The notes below the pieces were generated by a model. The model did not search any database and had not been told where the DNA came from. It worked only from the letters and a program-made list of their open reading frames with translations. Both the position numbers and the translations under genes were made by a program. From Solirubrobacterales bacterium (lineage in GTDB: Bacteria; Actinomycetota; Thermoleophilia; Solirubrobacterales; Solirubrobacteraceae), in the NCBI GenBank assembly GCA_003157595.1, contig PMKB01000318.1, positions 1 to 15,814 of the forward strand: a DNA stretch of 15,814 bases, written 5' to 3'. Position 1 is the first letter of the stretch, and each line of letters starts with the position of its first letter. Shown here piece after piece: positions 6,202-13,034 of the stretch.

Positions 6202-6681
6202 CTACCCTGCGGCGTCGCGGCTCGACAGCTTGGCGACATCGCTCGCGCGCGGCAGGAGGCCGGCCCACTCGTCGTGCGTGGCGACGCGAGCGTCCGCCAT
6301 CCAGCGGACGAATCGGGCGTCCGCGTCGGGTCCACTGTAGGCGCCCTCGGCGTGGAGGTAACAGAAGCGCTCGGCCTCCCACACGCGCTGGGTACGCCGG
6401 TAGAGAGCCCAGCGGTCGTGGGGGCGCTCGACCTGGGTGAGCGCGGCGATCATCGCCGCGACGCCGGCCATGACCGATGGCAGCAGCTTGCCCAGTAGGA
6501 ACTCGTGCGTCGTCGTGGACGCCACGATCAGGACCGGGATCGACGCCGTGGTAGCGGTGAGCAGGATTGTCGCCAGTCGCGCGCGGCGTTCGTTGGCGTT
6601 AGCCTTCTGCTCGTGGAGTGCGATGTAGTCTTGAGCGGCGTCAAGTAGCCGCTGGTCGGGTTCGCGGACTCTGGCGCTCAT
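6202..6681 (-). CDS. SLATT/DUF4231-type two-TM effector
   Basis: A 159-residue protein with an N-terminal helix (QRLLDAAQDYIALHEQKANA), two membrane segments at about 36-55 (LATILLTATTASIPVLIVAS) and 64-82 (GKLLPSVMAGVAAMIAALT), and a long helical tail with RWALYRRTQRVWEAERFCYL. This two-TM plus helix layout, with R-W/Y-x-x-Y-R-x-x-x-x-x-x-E after TM2, is typical of SLATT (SMODS- and SLOG-associating 2TM) and DUF4231 proteins. They are proposed pore-forming suicide effectors of nucleotide-signalling defence systems. Its ATG shares one base with the stop of the nucleosidase-like gene (TGATG), so the two are translationally coupled. It converges on acpS with a 102-nt gap that has no clear terminator. 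The trigger molecule is unknown. Confidence 0.78.
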   Translation of the reverse strand: MSARVREPDQRLLDAAQDYIALHEQKANANERRARLATILLTATTASIPVLIVASTTTHEFLLGKLLPSVMAGVAAMIAALTQVERPHDRWALYRRTQRVWEAERFCYLHAEGAYSGPDADARFVRWMADARVATHDEWAGLLPRASDVAKLSSRDAAG

Positions 6682-7121
6682 CAGAACTCTCTCCTGTCCG
6701 GCGGCATGTATCGATTCCCGAGGAAGTCGCGCAGCATGAGCGCCGCCGCCAACGCTGCGTAGGTCTGCCAGTCCTTTCGGCGGGGAAACTCGCCCATGTC
6801 AGCGATGCCGCGGAAGATGGCCCGTCGATCCGCCTCGACGGATCGCAGGAAGCCGAAAGCCTCCGTATCGGCGACGTACAGGTTGTCGTCGAAGCGGTCC
6901 GCGAGCTCTTTGAGCAGGTCGGCGTTCTCAATGACGACATCGCTCGTCGCGAGGGTCACTTCGTTCGTCTTGTAACGCGGCTGGAAGTCCTCGGGCGCAG
7001 GGTTCGGGCGGTCCTCGGGGGCGACTCTTGTCAGCGCGTCCCGCAACCGTTCGTGGAATGCTGGCTCAGGCTTGTAGTGGACTAGTTGTAGCTCAGGAAC
7101 TACAACTGGGTCAAGGGCCAT
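6681..7121 (-). CDS. Nucleoside phosphorylase/nucleosidase superfamily protein, C-terminal half only
   Basis: A 146-residue protein. The second half of the PNP/MTAN fold is clear: VTLATSDVVIENADLL (55-70), VADTEAFGF (83-91, equivalent to the DMEs motif that binds ribose), FRGIADMGEF (103-112, equivalent to RGISD with the catalytic Asp), and WQTYAALAAALMLRDFL as the last helix. The usual first half, with the GIAGG phosphate/nucleoside loop, is absent, and only 35 nt separate this ATG from the upstream stop. Full members are 230-300 residues. It is therefore either a natural half-size derivative or a deletion product. An 8-bp inverted repeat with an 8-nt loop (7084-7107) sits in its first codons. 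Context is SLATT downstream and a PRTase-like gene upstream. Catalytic activity alone is doubtful. Confidence 0.62.
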   Translation of the reverse strand: MALDPVVVPELQLVHYKPEPAFHERLRDALTRVAPEDRPNPAPEDFQPRYKTNEVTLATSDVVIENADLLKELADRFDDNLYVADTEAFGFLRSVEADRRAIFRGIADMGEFPRRKDWQTYAALAAALMLRDFLGNRYMPPDRREF

Positions 7122-7156
7122 GTCGCTCTTCGGCCGGTTCTCCCCGCGAAAGTGCG

Positions 7157-7717
7157 TCAGGCGGCACGTGGGCTCTCGATTTCGTAGAGCGCCTGGGTCG
7201 CGACGTCGGGAACGGGTCCTGTCGGGTGTCGGTCAAGGAACGGCAGGTACGCCCCGACCTGGACGCCAAAAGCGTGGAGGAGGTCGACCATCGCGCGCGC
7301 GGACCTGCCGGAGGCATTGAACTCATCCATGCCCAGCACGAGCGCCAGCCCGTGCTGAGACCTAAGCTGCAGCAATTGGCGCTGCCAGTCCGCCAAATCG
7401 TGACCGATCTCCGCGGCAGACGAGGCCTGCTGGAAGACGTCGTACGGGGCGACGGTCTGCTCGCCCACGTCGGTCAACACGCGGCGCGGGATGGCCACGG
7501 CTACGAGGCGCTGCTCAACTCGAAGTTGCAGGCTGCGCACCAGCTGGCCGGCCCGTCCCTCGTCGGGATGCACTACGACGACGTCACCGCCGTAGTCGAG
7601 GTGATCGAGGAGCTGGCCGTACTTGTGGGCGATCCAGTCGCCGTAGCGCTCGAAGAGGGGACCGAAGTCGGGTATATAGTCGTAAAGCTCCTTCTCCGGG
7701 GCGCCATAGGGGCTCAT
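7157..7717 (-). CDS. Phosphoribosyltransferase-like protein, probably 5'-truncated
   Basis: A 186-residue frame from an ATG at 7717. The best clue is ALVLGMDEFNASGRSARAMV followed by DLLHAFGVQVGAYLP (res 125-159). It has the shape of a type I PRTase PRPP loop: hydrophobic strand, acidic pair, small residues, S/T-G-R-(S/T), then a helix and a strand. Earlier, GGDVVVVHPDEGRAGQLVRS (43-62) and RLVAVAIPRRVL (70-81) look like Rossmann-type strands. PRTase-like proteins occur in conflict systems beside SLATT and nucleosidase genes, as here. Coding character continues upstream of 7717 in a different frame, so the true N-terminus is likely missing or shifted. I am not certain of the family; a different Rossmann-like enzyme is possible. 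Confidence 0.5.
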   Translation of the reverse strand: MSPYGAPEKELYDYIPDFGPLFERYGDWIAHKYGQLLDHLDYGGDVVVVHPDEGRAGQLVRSLQLRVEQRLVAVAIPRRVLTDVGEQTVAPYDVFQQASSAAEIGHDLADWQRQLLQLRSQHGLALVLGMDEFNASGRSARAMVDLLHAFGVQVGAYLPFLDRHPTGPVPDVATQALYEIESPRAA

Positions 7718-7865
7718 TGCCCCATTCGACGTCGAGCGTCATCGACCACATGTGGAAAGCCGGAATGGCGACAAAGCGCTCTTCGAGGTGGTAGCTGTCG
7801 TGGCGGATGCCGGCGTCGCTCTGAGGGCATTCCTCGCGGGCGATCGTATGTTGCTGCACCTCGGC
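7718..7865 (-). pseudogene. Frameshifted 5' remnant of the PRTase-like gene, cut by a transposase fragment
   Basis: On the minus strand, a frame different from that of the gene below reads as plausible protein with high GC at third positions: VQQHTIAREECPQSDAG, then HDSYHLEERFVAIPAFHMWS and MTLDVEWGN. Coding character switches frame close to 7720-7730 without a stop codon, then continues as the PRTase-like protein. About 7866 is where the opposite-strand transposase fragment begins. I read this as one gene that lost its 5' end and suffered an indel. A separate small gene overlapping by a few bases is less likely, because no stop is found. Confidence 0.45.
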
Positions 7866-8265
7866 GCGCAACCTCGGCCTCGACTTCGCCGACCAAGGCG
7901 TGCGTTTCGTGGTCCGCGACCGCGACAGCAAGTACAGCGCGCCCTTCGATGAGGTGTTCCGCAGCGAGGGCATCCGGATCGTCAAGACGCCGGTACGAGC
8001 ACCGAAGGCCAACGCGGTCGCGGAGCGCTTTGTGCGGACCGCGCGCGTCGAGTGCCTGGACTGGCTGGTGATCCTCAACTGCCGTCACCTCGAACGCGTG
8101 CTTCGCGTCTACGTCGAGCATTACAACCGCGAGCGGCCACACCGATCGCTCGAACTCCGGCCACCCCAGCCCGACAAGCGACGGCAAACCTCGCCGCCGG
8201 GCGAGATCCAGCGCCGCGACCGACTCGGCGGCCTCATCCACGAGTACCACCGAACCGCCGCCTGA
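7866..8265 (+). pseudogene. Integrase-core transposase, C-terminal fragment
   Basis: The frame reads ARNLGLDFADQGVRFVVRD, then RDSKYSAPFDEVFRSEG, APKANAVAERFVRTARVE, CLDWLVIL, HYNRERPHRSLELRPP, and ends with LGGLIHEYHRTAA and a TGA. These are the DD(35)E integrase-core motifs (an Asp, then the Glu of NAVAERFVRT) of the IS3/IS481-like transposases common in high-GC actinobacteria. Roughly the first two thirds, including the HTH and the first catalytic Asp, are missing. Upstream sequence belongs to an unrelated minus-strand gene, so this is a decayed element that cannot move by itself. Confidence 0.82.
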
Positions 8266-8355
8266 GATCCGATACGCGCAATCGCACCCCACAGGTCGTC
8301 ATGAAGCTCGCCAACTTCCGCGCACTCGATCCTCTGTCGCCGAGCGCCGGACTGG

Positions 8356-8423
8356 ACGGCGGCAGAGCCTCGACCGCCCCGCGAGGTCCTAAACCCCCTT
8401 GGCGACCGAGGCTCTGCCGCCGT
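8356..8423. repeat. 17-bp perfect inverted repeat with 34-nt loop
   Basis: ACGGCGGCAGAGCCTCG at 8356-8372 is exactly repeated in reverse complement at 8407-8423. It lies between the transposase fragment and the nucleosidase-NACHT operon. There is no T-run after either arm, so it is not a standard intrinsic terminator, and I see no target duplication. It could be a hairpin in a non-coding RNA, a regulator site, a miniature transposable element, or a leftover IS end. Confidence 0.75.
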
Positions 8424-8475
8424 GCGTTACGGGAGGAGCTCGCACTGGCCGCGCCCGGACTGACGGCGTGCTTGA

Positions 8476-8481
8476 GATACT
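8476..8481 (+). promoter_or_regulatory. Possible -10 of a leaderless promoter for the nucleosidase-NACHT operon
   Basis: GATACT ends 6 nt before the ATG at 8488, which would put the transcript start on the start codon. No convincing -35 is seen and there is no Shine-Dalgarno in front of the ATG. Confidence 0.3.
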
Positions 8482-8487
8482 GGATCG

Positions 8488-9405
8488 ATGCTGGCAGGTC
8501 GCGTCGGCACCGCACGAGCGGGCATCCTCACGATCATCGACGAGGAGTTCGACGCTGTACGCTCGGCGCTCGGCGGACCCGGGCAAGTCGTCGAGGTAGC
8601 TGACAGCGGCTACTACAGCCCGGATCCCGTCACCTGCAATGTTGTCCTGGCGCAGTCGATCGACAGATCGAACATCCCTGCGTCCAACGCCGCGTCCAAC
8701 ATGCTCGAAGACTTCCGGCCCGAGGTGCTCATCGTGTGCGGCATCGCCGGGGCGTTTGAAGGGCGCGACCTCGACCTCGGCCACGTGCTTGTGGCGGACT
8801 ACCTCCATTACTGCGAGTTCTGGAAGCTCACTGAGGGAGGCGACTTTCGGCGCTACCTGCCGATCGAGCAGCCGTCTCCGTCCCTGCGAGCTGGCCACGC
8901 CCGTCCGCTCGCGCGCGACTTCGACCTCGAAGGTCGCATCCAGGTCACCCCCCCGCAGCTTGCGCCAGGGCAGCGATGGCCGCCACGGGTGCGCGAGGGC
9001 TCGATTGTCGCGGGCGAGAAGGTGATGGGCAACCCGAAGCATCAAACGCAACGGGATGTCGCAGCGCACTACGACAACGCGCAGGCGGTCGATATGGAGT
9101 CCGTCGGCGTCGCCTCGGCCTTGGCCGGGGAACGTAAGCGCGTCGATTACAACCCGAGGCTCGTCGTCATCCGGGGCGTGTCCGACATCATCCGGGTGAT
9201 CGACCCAAACGCCCCCGAGACCGATGAGCAGAGGCAGCAAGCCAAACAGGAGAACGACGCGCAGCGGCAATCGTGGAAGCGATACTCGGCGGCAGGCGCT
9301 GCCGTCTTCTGCTGCGCGCTCGTCGAGAGACTGCTTCGCCAGCCGGACCTCCGTCGAGCCGTCAGGGCGCCGCGCAATGCTGTTAAGTCCCCAAAGAGCC
9401 CATGA
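8488..9405 (+). CDS. Nucleoside phosphorylase/nucleosidase superfamily effector
   Basis: A 305-residue, full-length PNP/MTAN-like protein. Landmarks: N-terminal strand with GILTIIDEEFDAVRSAL (12-28), VLIVCGIAGAFEGRDLDLG (80-98) carrying the GIAG loop, EGSIVAGEKVMG (170-181), QAVDMESVGVASAL (199-212) with the ribose-binding Glu204, and LVVIRGVSDIIRVID (225-239) with the catalytic Asp233. It ends in an alanine-rich helix (SAAGAAVFCCALVERLL). Superfamily members cleave the N-glycosidic bond of nucleosides or nucleotides. In defence operons this fold acts as a metabolite-depleting or signal-generating effector. The stop overlaps the STAND NTPase start by 4 nt (ATGA), which supports effector-sensor pairing. 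The substrate is not predictable from motifs. Confidence 0.85.
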   Translation: MLAGRVGTARAGILTIIDEEFDAVRSALGGPGQVVEVADSGYYSPDPVTCNVVLAQSIDRSNIPASNAASNMLEDFRPEVLIVCGIAGAFEGRDLDLGHVLVADYLHYCEFWKLTEGGDFRRYLPIEQPSPSLRAGHARPLARDFDLEGRIQVTPPQLAPGQRWPPRVREGSIVAGEKVMGNPKHQTQRDVAAHYDNAQAVDMESVGVASALAGERKRVDYNPRLVVIRGVSDIIRVIDPNAPETDEQRQQAKQENDAQRQSWKRYSAAGAAVFCCALVERLLRQPDLRRAVRAPRNAVKSPKSP

Positions 9406-11327
9406 ACGTCACCACCCCAGCTGATGTCCTCGCGCGCATGGCGGCGCGCGCCTCGGATCTCGAGATTCCCGATCCTCCCTTCGACTTCGCGGTGGGATGG
9501 GCCGAGGATTACGCGGACGTGCTCGCAGAACGCCTCCAGCAGGAGACACAGCCCGATGCGCTGTGGGAGCGGGCGCTCGGACGTGGCCGGGTCTTGCTGC
9601 TCGGCGAGGGCGGCGCCGGGAAGAGCAGTCTCATGCGCAGGCTCTGGCACCGCGCTCGAAGCGAGGGAATGTTCGCAAGCTATGTCGATCTGTGCCGCTG
9701 GCGCAGCGAGCTGGCCGACGAGTGGCACGCAGCAGACGACGACGCCTGGCGGGCAGACCTGCTCCTCGAGCGGCTCGGCGTTCCCTCGACTAGCGAAGCG
9801 GAACTCGACCTCGTCGGGCTCGACGCATGCGCGCTGGTGTTGATCGACGGGATCAACGAGGTCGCGAATCAAGATGCCGAGCAGCTACTCATCTGTGCGG
9901 AGCACCTTGCCCGCCACCATTCGCACGCGGGCGTCGTCGTCGCCGATCGGCTCGTACGCAGGGAGGCGCTGAGCCCCCGCTGGTCGCTCGCGCGCGTGAT
10001 TCGCGCTGAGGCGCCCGGCGCCACGGTTGCGGGCGATCCGAGGCTGCTCCGCAACGCCTTCTTCCTCAACCTAGCGATCCGTGGCGAGCTCGAGGGGGAC
10101 TCCGCGTCTGCGGCATTCCTGACCTACCTCCGTAGGCACGTCGGACTTGACGAGCCCGAACTCGATGCAGCGGCAGCGGCCGCCGCGGACGCGTACCGCC
10201 ACCACGCGGGGCGCACCTTCGATCTGAAGCGTTTCGAGGACCTGGCGGGCAGCGCAAGCGACAAGTTGAAGGCAGCCGGCAGGCTCGTGCTCGACCCGCC
10301 GCAGGCGTCGTTCGACCACCACCTCTTCCACGACACGCTCGCAGCCCGCTGGCTAGCCGCCGACGAGACGCGCTGGAACGCGGCCGAGCTGGATACGCTG
10401 ACATTCAGCGCAAGCTCGTTCGACGCGCTAGCGCTGGCGCTCGAGCAGCTGCCGGACCCGGCGCAAGCCGATCTCTTTGTGCGTCGGATATACGACTGGA
10501 ATTACTACGGCGCGGCGTACGCACTCGCGCGTGCGCGCCAGCTCGGAGGCATCGAGATCAGCACCGGCATGCACGTCGCGCTCCTTGCCATGCTTGCTGA
10601 GCGGCGCTGGGACCCGGTGCGATCGACGGCCGACCGCGTCGAGGATGCGCTGCGCCTGGTAGGCGACGATCTGGCTAAGGACCTTCTTGGGGCCGACAGC
10701 CCCCACGCAGTTCGCGAGCGCATCGCCACGGAGGTCCTACAGGGTGATGTGTATGAGGCCTGGCGGCGACTCTTCGTTCGGCCCGACGGCGTCCCAGCGG
10801 ACGCCCAACTGCTCGATGCGCTGGTCGATGAGGAATCGCTGCTGGGCTGGACTGCCGCGAACGTGCTGCGGCGGGCGGCTCCAACCCAGATGGCCGCGAC
10901 GCAGGTAATCGGCGTCCTCGCGGGCCATCGATCGCCGACGATCCGCTGGCGCGCGGCGCACGTCCTTGGCGCGTGGTCGAGTGAGGCTGCGGTTCAGGCG
11001 CTGCGGGGAGCGCTTATGCGGGATGAGCTGTGGGTGCAGTACGGGGCGCTACGATCGCTCATCGACATCGCGGCTTCGACCAAAGGCGCAGCTCGCGAGC
11101 GTCATCTCCGCTGGCTGATCGACTGCCTTGATGAGATCAAGGCGATGCCGCCGCAGATCCTCGAAGAGCTCGAACGCGCGCTAGTACGCGTCCCTGCTCC
11201 AAAGAACTGGGTTTCGAACGCCGGTGAGATCGTCGAGGCGCTCTACGCCTCGGAGCACGACGAGCATAAGCGAGACCGCTGGCGACGCCTCGCGGCGCGG
11301 CTCCGCGCCACTGGTGGTTCATCGTGA
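9402..11327 (+). CDS. NACHT-like STAND NTPase with HEAT-like C-terminal repeats
   Basis: A 641-residue protein. Walker A is LLLGEGGAGKSSLMRRLW (65-82) and Walker B is CALVLIDGINEVANQD (143-158). The DGINE form is close to the DGLDE box of NACHT ATPases. A sensor-1-like strand with an arginine follows (GVVVADRLVRREAL). From about residue 460 onwards there are HEAT-like helical pairs, such as DEESLLGWTAANVLRRAA, RSPTIRWRAAHVLGAWSS and DELWVQYGALRSLIDIAAS. The short N-terminus (about 60 residues) has no effector domain, in keeping with effectors encoded separately on both sides. Bacterial STAND proteins sense phage products through the C-terminal repeats and then oligomerise. It overlaps both neighbours by 4 nt. 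Assignment to NACHT rather than another STAND clade is moderately sure. Confidence 0.85.
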   Translation: MNVTTPADVLARMAARASDLEIPDPPFDFAVGWAEDYADVLAERLQQETQPDALWERALGRGRVLLLGEGGAGKSSLMRRLWHRARSEGMFASYVDLCRWRSELADEWHAADDDAWRADLLLERLGVPSTSEAELDLVGLDACALVLIDGINEVANQDAEQLLICAEHLARHHSHAGVVVADRLVRREALSPRWSLARVIRAEAPGATVAGDPRLLRNAFFLNLAIRGELEGDSASAAFLTYLRRHVGLDEPELDAAAAAAADAYRHHAGRTFDLKRFEDLAGSASDKLKAAGRLVLDPPQASFDHHLFHDTLAARWLAADETRWNAAELDTLTFSASSFDALALALEQLPDPAQADLFVRRIYDWNYYGAAYALARARQLGGIEISTGMHVALLAMLAERRWDPVRSTADRVEDALRLVGDDLAKDLLGADSPHAVRERIATEVLQGDVYEAWRRLFVRPDGVPADAQLLDALVDEESLLGWTAANVLRRAAPTQMAATQVIGVLAGHRSPTIRWRAAHVLGAWSSEAAVQALRGALMRDELWVQYGALRSLIDIAASTKGAARERHLRWLIDCLDEIKAMPPQILEELERALVRVPAPKNWVSNAGEIVEALYASEHDEHKRDRWRRLAARLRATGGSS

Positions 11328-11743
11328 GCATGAGTCGAGCCGACATGGTCGTAGGCGACTTCGAAGCCACGTGGGTCGAGTTGGCCGAAAAGGCTTGGGC
11401 TGTGCGGGAGAACGCATGTGCCCACGGACCCACGCGGGTCGGAGCTGCGGTCCTTGCGTCCGACGGATCGGTCTTCGTCGGGTGTAACGTCGAGCACCGC
11501 TTCCGCTCACACGACGTTCATGCCGAGGTGAATGCTCTTAGCGGCATGATCGCCGCAGGCCGAAGAGATGCTCGCGCGATCGTGATCGCTGCCGAGCGCG
11601 ACCACTTCACGCCCTGCGGAGCCTGTCTGGACTGGATCTTCGAACTGGGCGGACCAGACTGCCTGGTTGCCTTTCAGGGCGTGCGTGGCGGCGAGGTTGC
11701 CGCTCGACGCGCCGACGAACTGATGCCTTACTACCCGCGCTAG
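11324..11743 (+). CDS. Cytidine deaminase-fold protein
   Basis: A 139-residue protein (137 if translation begins at the ATG at 11330). The GTG at 11324 overlaps the NTPase stop (GTGA), so coupling favours the GTG. The CDA zinc site is complete: HAE at 66-68 (His66 ligand, Glu68 proton shuttle) in DVHAEVNALSGMIAAG, and PCGAC at 97-101 (Cys98 and Cys101) in FTPCGACLDWIF. The substrate-side strand RVGAAVLASDGSVFVGCNVE (38-57) contains the GCNVE motif that holds the ribose in cytidine deaminases. Length and motifs fit a nucleoside (cytidine or blasticidin S-type) deaminase rather than a DNA editor. It closes a three-gene operon with a nucleosidase and a NACHT-like NTPase, so it may be a second nucleotide-pool effector. 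Housekeeping salvage is the alternative. Confidence 0.85.
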   Translation: MSMSRADMVVGDFEATWVELAEKAWAVRENACAHGPTRVGAAVLASDGSVFVGCNVEHRFRSHDVHAEVNALSGMIAAGRRDARAIVIAAERDHFTPCGACLDWIFELGGPDCLVAFQGVRGGEVAARRADELMPYYPR

Positions 11744-11754
11744 CTCTCTGCCCA

Positions 11755-12026
11755 CGTAGGTTGTGACCGCGGCTGATGGGTGGCGGGTTGCCGATCCCCA
11801 GCGTGGTCTGCCCTGGTTGTACTGCTCGAGCCAGGCGGAAGGCCGCCGCTGCGAGCAGGGCGTGGCCAGCAGGACGTAGCTACGGGGCCGCGAGCTGGCG
11901 GCGTAGAACCTCGAGCTCGTGGAGGAGCACGACGAGCTCAATGTTCTTTAGGTCCAGCCCGCGGCGACTGCGAACGAGTGCGCCGAGCAGAACCCTGAAC
12001 GCGACGTAGAGAAAGGCGACAACCAT
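11755..12026 (-). pseudogene. Decayed integrase-core transposase, N-terminal piece plus a C-terminal scrap
   Basis: On the minus strand an ATG at 12026 begins FLYVAFRVLLGALVRSRRG, then DLKNIELVVLLHELEVLRRQ and a stop at 11880-11882. This N-terminus (hydrophobic helix, then a HELEVLRRQ heptad) is typical of actinobacterial IS3/IS481-like transposases. Further on, in another frame, WLEQYNQGRPRWGS (about 11775-11830) resembles the YNxxRPHxxLG motif near the end of such enzymes. The middle is gone. Apart from this remnant I see no gene in 11744-12194, only the promoter region of the GAF-like gene. Confidence 0.62.
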
Positions 12027-12159
12027 GCGGCTGATCCTCCGAGCCCCGGCGGAGCGGACGCGATTATTGGCACCCCCGGCGCATGCAAGGGTGCGAGATC
12101 ACCGCGTCGCTGCACTTGCGCCTGCGGGCCCGAGCCTTGCATCCATAGCCGCGACGACC

Positions 12160-12188
12160 TTGCACGGGGATCCGCAACGAGTTAGCCT
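12160..12188 (+). promoter_or_regulatory. Predicted leaderless promoter of the GAF-like gene
   Basis: TTGCAC (12160-12165) as -35 and TAGCCT (12183-12188) as -10, with exactly 17 nt between. The -10 ends 6 nt before the GTG at 12195, so transcription should begin on the start codon. The TTGnnn-17-TAnnnT pattern is common in actinobacteria. Confidence 0.42.
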
Positions 12189-12194
12189 GGGGCT

Positions 12195-13034
12195 GTGTCC
12201 AAGCCCTTGCTGGCAGTGGCGTCGTTCTCTGAGTTTACTCATCTAGCCAGCATCGTCGTATGGCCACTCGTCGTCATTGTCGCGATCGGCGGCGCACTGT
12301 CTCCCCCTGGCCGCCGCCTTCTCGCGCCGGTTCTACGGCGTGTGCAACGCATCTCCGGGCCCGGGGGCTTCGCTCTCGCGTTGTCACCCGACGCCGCGGT
12401 CGCAACCAAGAGCGACGTGGAAGGAGGACTGCATGAGTACGCAGTCGCACTCAAGCGCGAGTTTGATCGGCTTGCGCGGGCTGAGAACGTGGACCCGCTA
12501 GTGAATCTCTGCATGCGCTGGATACCCGAACTGACGCGCCGCCACCTCTTAGCCAACGGTAGAGATTCCGATCCAGCGTGCCGCGCCACTGTGCATGTTG
12601 TTGACGCACTCTACAGTGACGTGTTGTATCAGCTTGTGGACTATTGGGGAGCCGCTCGCGGCGGCGCGGGGCGCCGCTACTCAACTCGCTTCGGCATGAT
12701 CGGCCGAGCGTGGCGGCTTGAGGACTCACTCGAGGCTACGGTTCCGGTCAATCCAACTACGTTACTCACCGAGTGGGGCATGACGCATAGCCAAGCTGCA
12801 CAAGCAGGGTCCGGCAAGCAGTCCTTCCTGTGCGTATTGCTGCGGGACGACGATGGGAACGGCGCCCCCGTAGGAGTCTTTTACGTCGACAGCGGCCTTA
12901 AGGATGCCTTCCCGCCTGGTTTTGGGCACACGATCGAGAAGCGCCCCGATCTCTTGCGACTCGGCAATGCTCTCGGCCGGCTGCACAGCGTGATCGCGCA
13001 GCGAGGCCCGGACTTGAGACTGCTAGATGACTAA
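12195..13034 (+). CDS. Membrane-anchored GAF-like sensor protein
   Basis: A 279-residue protein from GTG 12195. A single membrane segment lies at about 17-35 (HLASIVVWPLVVIVAIGGA), followed by a basic stretch (RRLLAPVLRRVQR), so the rest is probably cytoplasmic. After a linker helix (EYAVALKREFDRLARAE), residues ~105-275 look like a GAF domain: RFGMIGRAWRLEDSLEA, then FLCVLLRDDDGNGAPVGVFY carrying the last strands, and a closing helix. GAF domains bind small molecules such as cyclic nucleotides; no ligand-defining residues can be read here. The stop overlaps the methyltransferase start by 8 nt, so the two are a pair. GAF is the best fit, but the similarity is weak. Confidence 0.5.
   Translation: MSKPLLAVASFSEFTHLASIVVWPLVVIVAIGGALSPPGRRLLAPVLRRVQRISGPGGFALALSPDAAVATKSDVEGGLHEYAVALKREFDRLARAENVDPLVNLCMRWIPELTRRHLLANGRDSDPACRATVHVVDALYSDVLYQLVDYWGAARGGAGRRYSTRFGMIGRAWRLEDSLEATVPVNPTTLLTEWGMTHSQAAQAGSGKQSFLCVLLRDDDGNGAPVGVFYVDSGLKDAFPPGFGHTIEKRPDLLRLGNALGRLHSVIAQRGPDLRLLDD

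Noticed and set aside
7084..7107. AGTTGTAG/CTACAACT 8-bp inverted repeat
   Set aside because: It is inside the first codons of the half nucleosidase, short, and without supporting context. It is mentioned there but not called as a regulatory site.
7028..8071. 347-codon plus-strand open frame
   Set aside because: It crosses several unrelated minus-strand genes and then the transposase in a wrong frame, and no domain is visible.
8378..8390. CCCGCGAGGTCCT shared with the terminator at 14719-14731
   Set aside because: A 13-nt match is expected a few times by chance in a high-GC window of this size, and the flanks do not match.
8389..9270. 293-codon minus-strand open frame
   Set aside because: It is antisense to the clear nucleosidase gene. 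Its residue pattern is the mirror of that gene and includes the inverted-repeat region.
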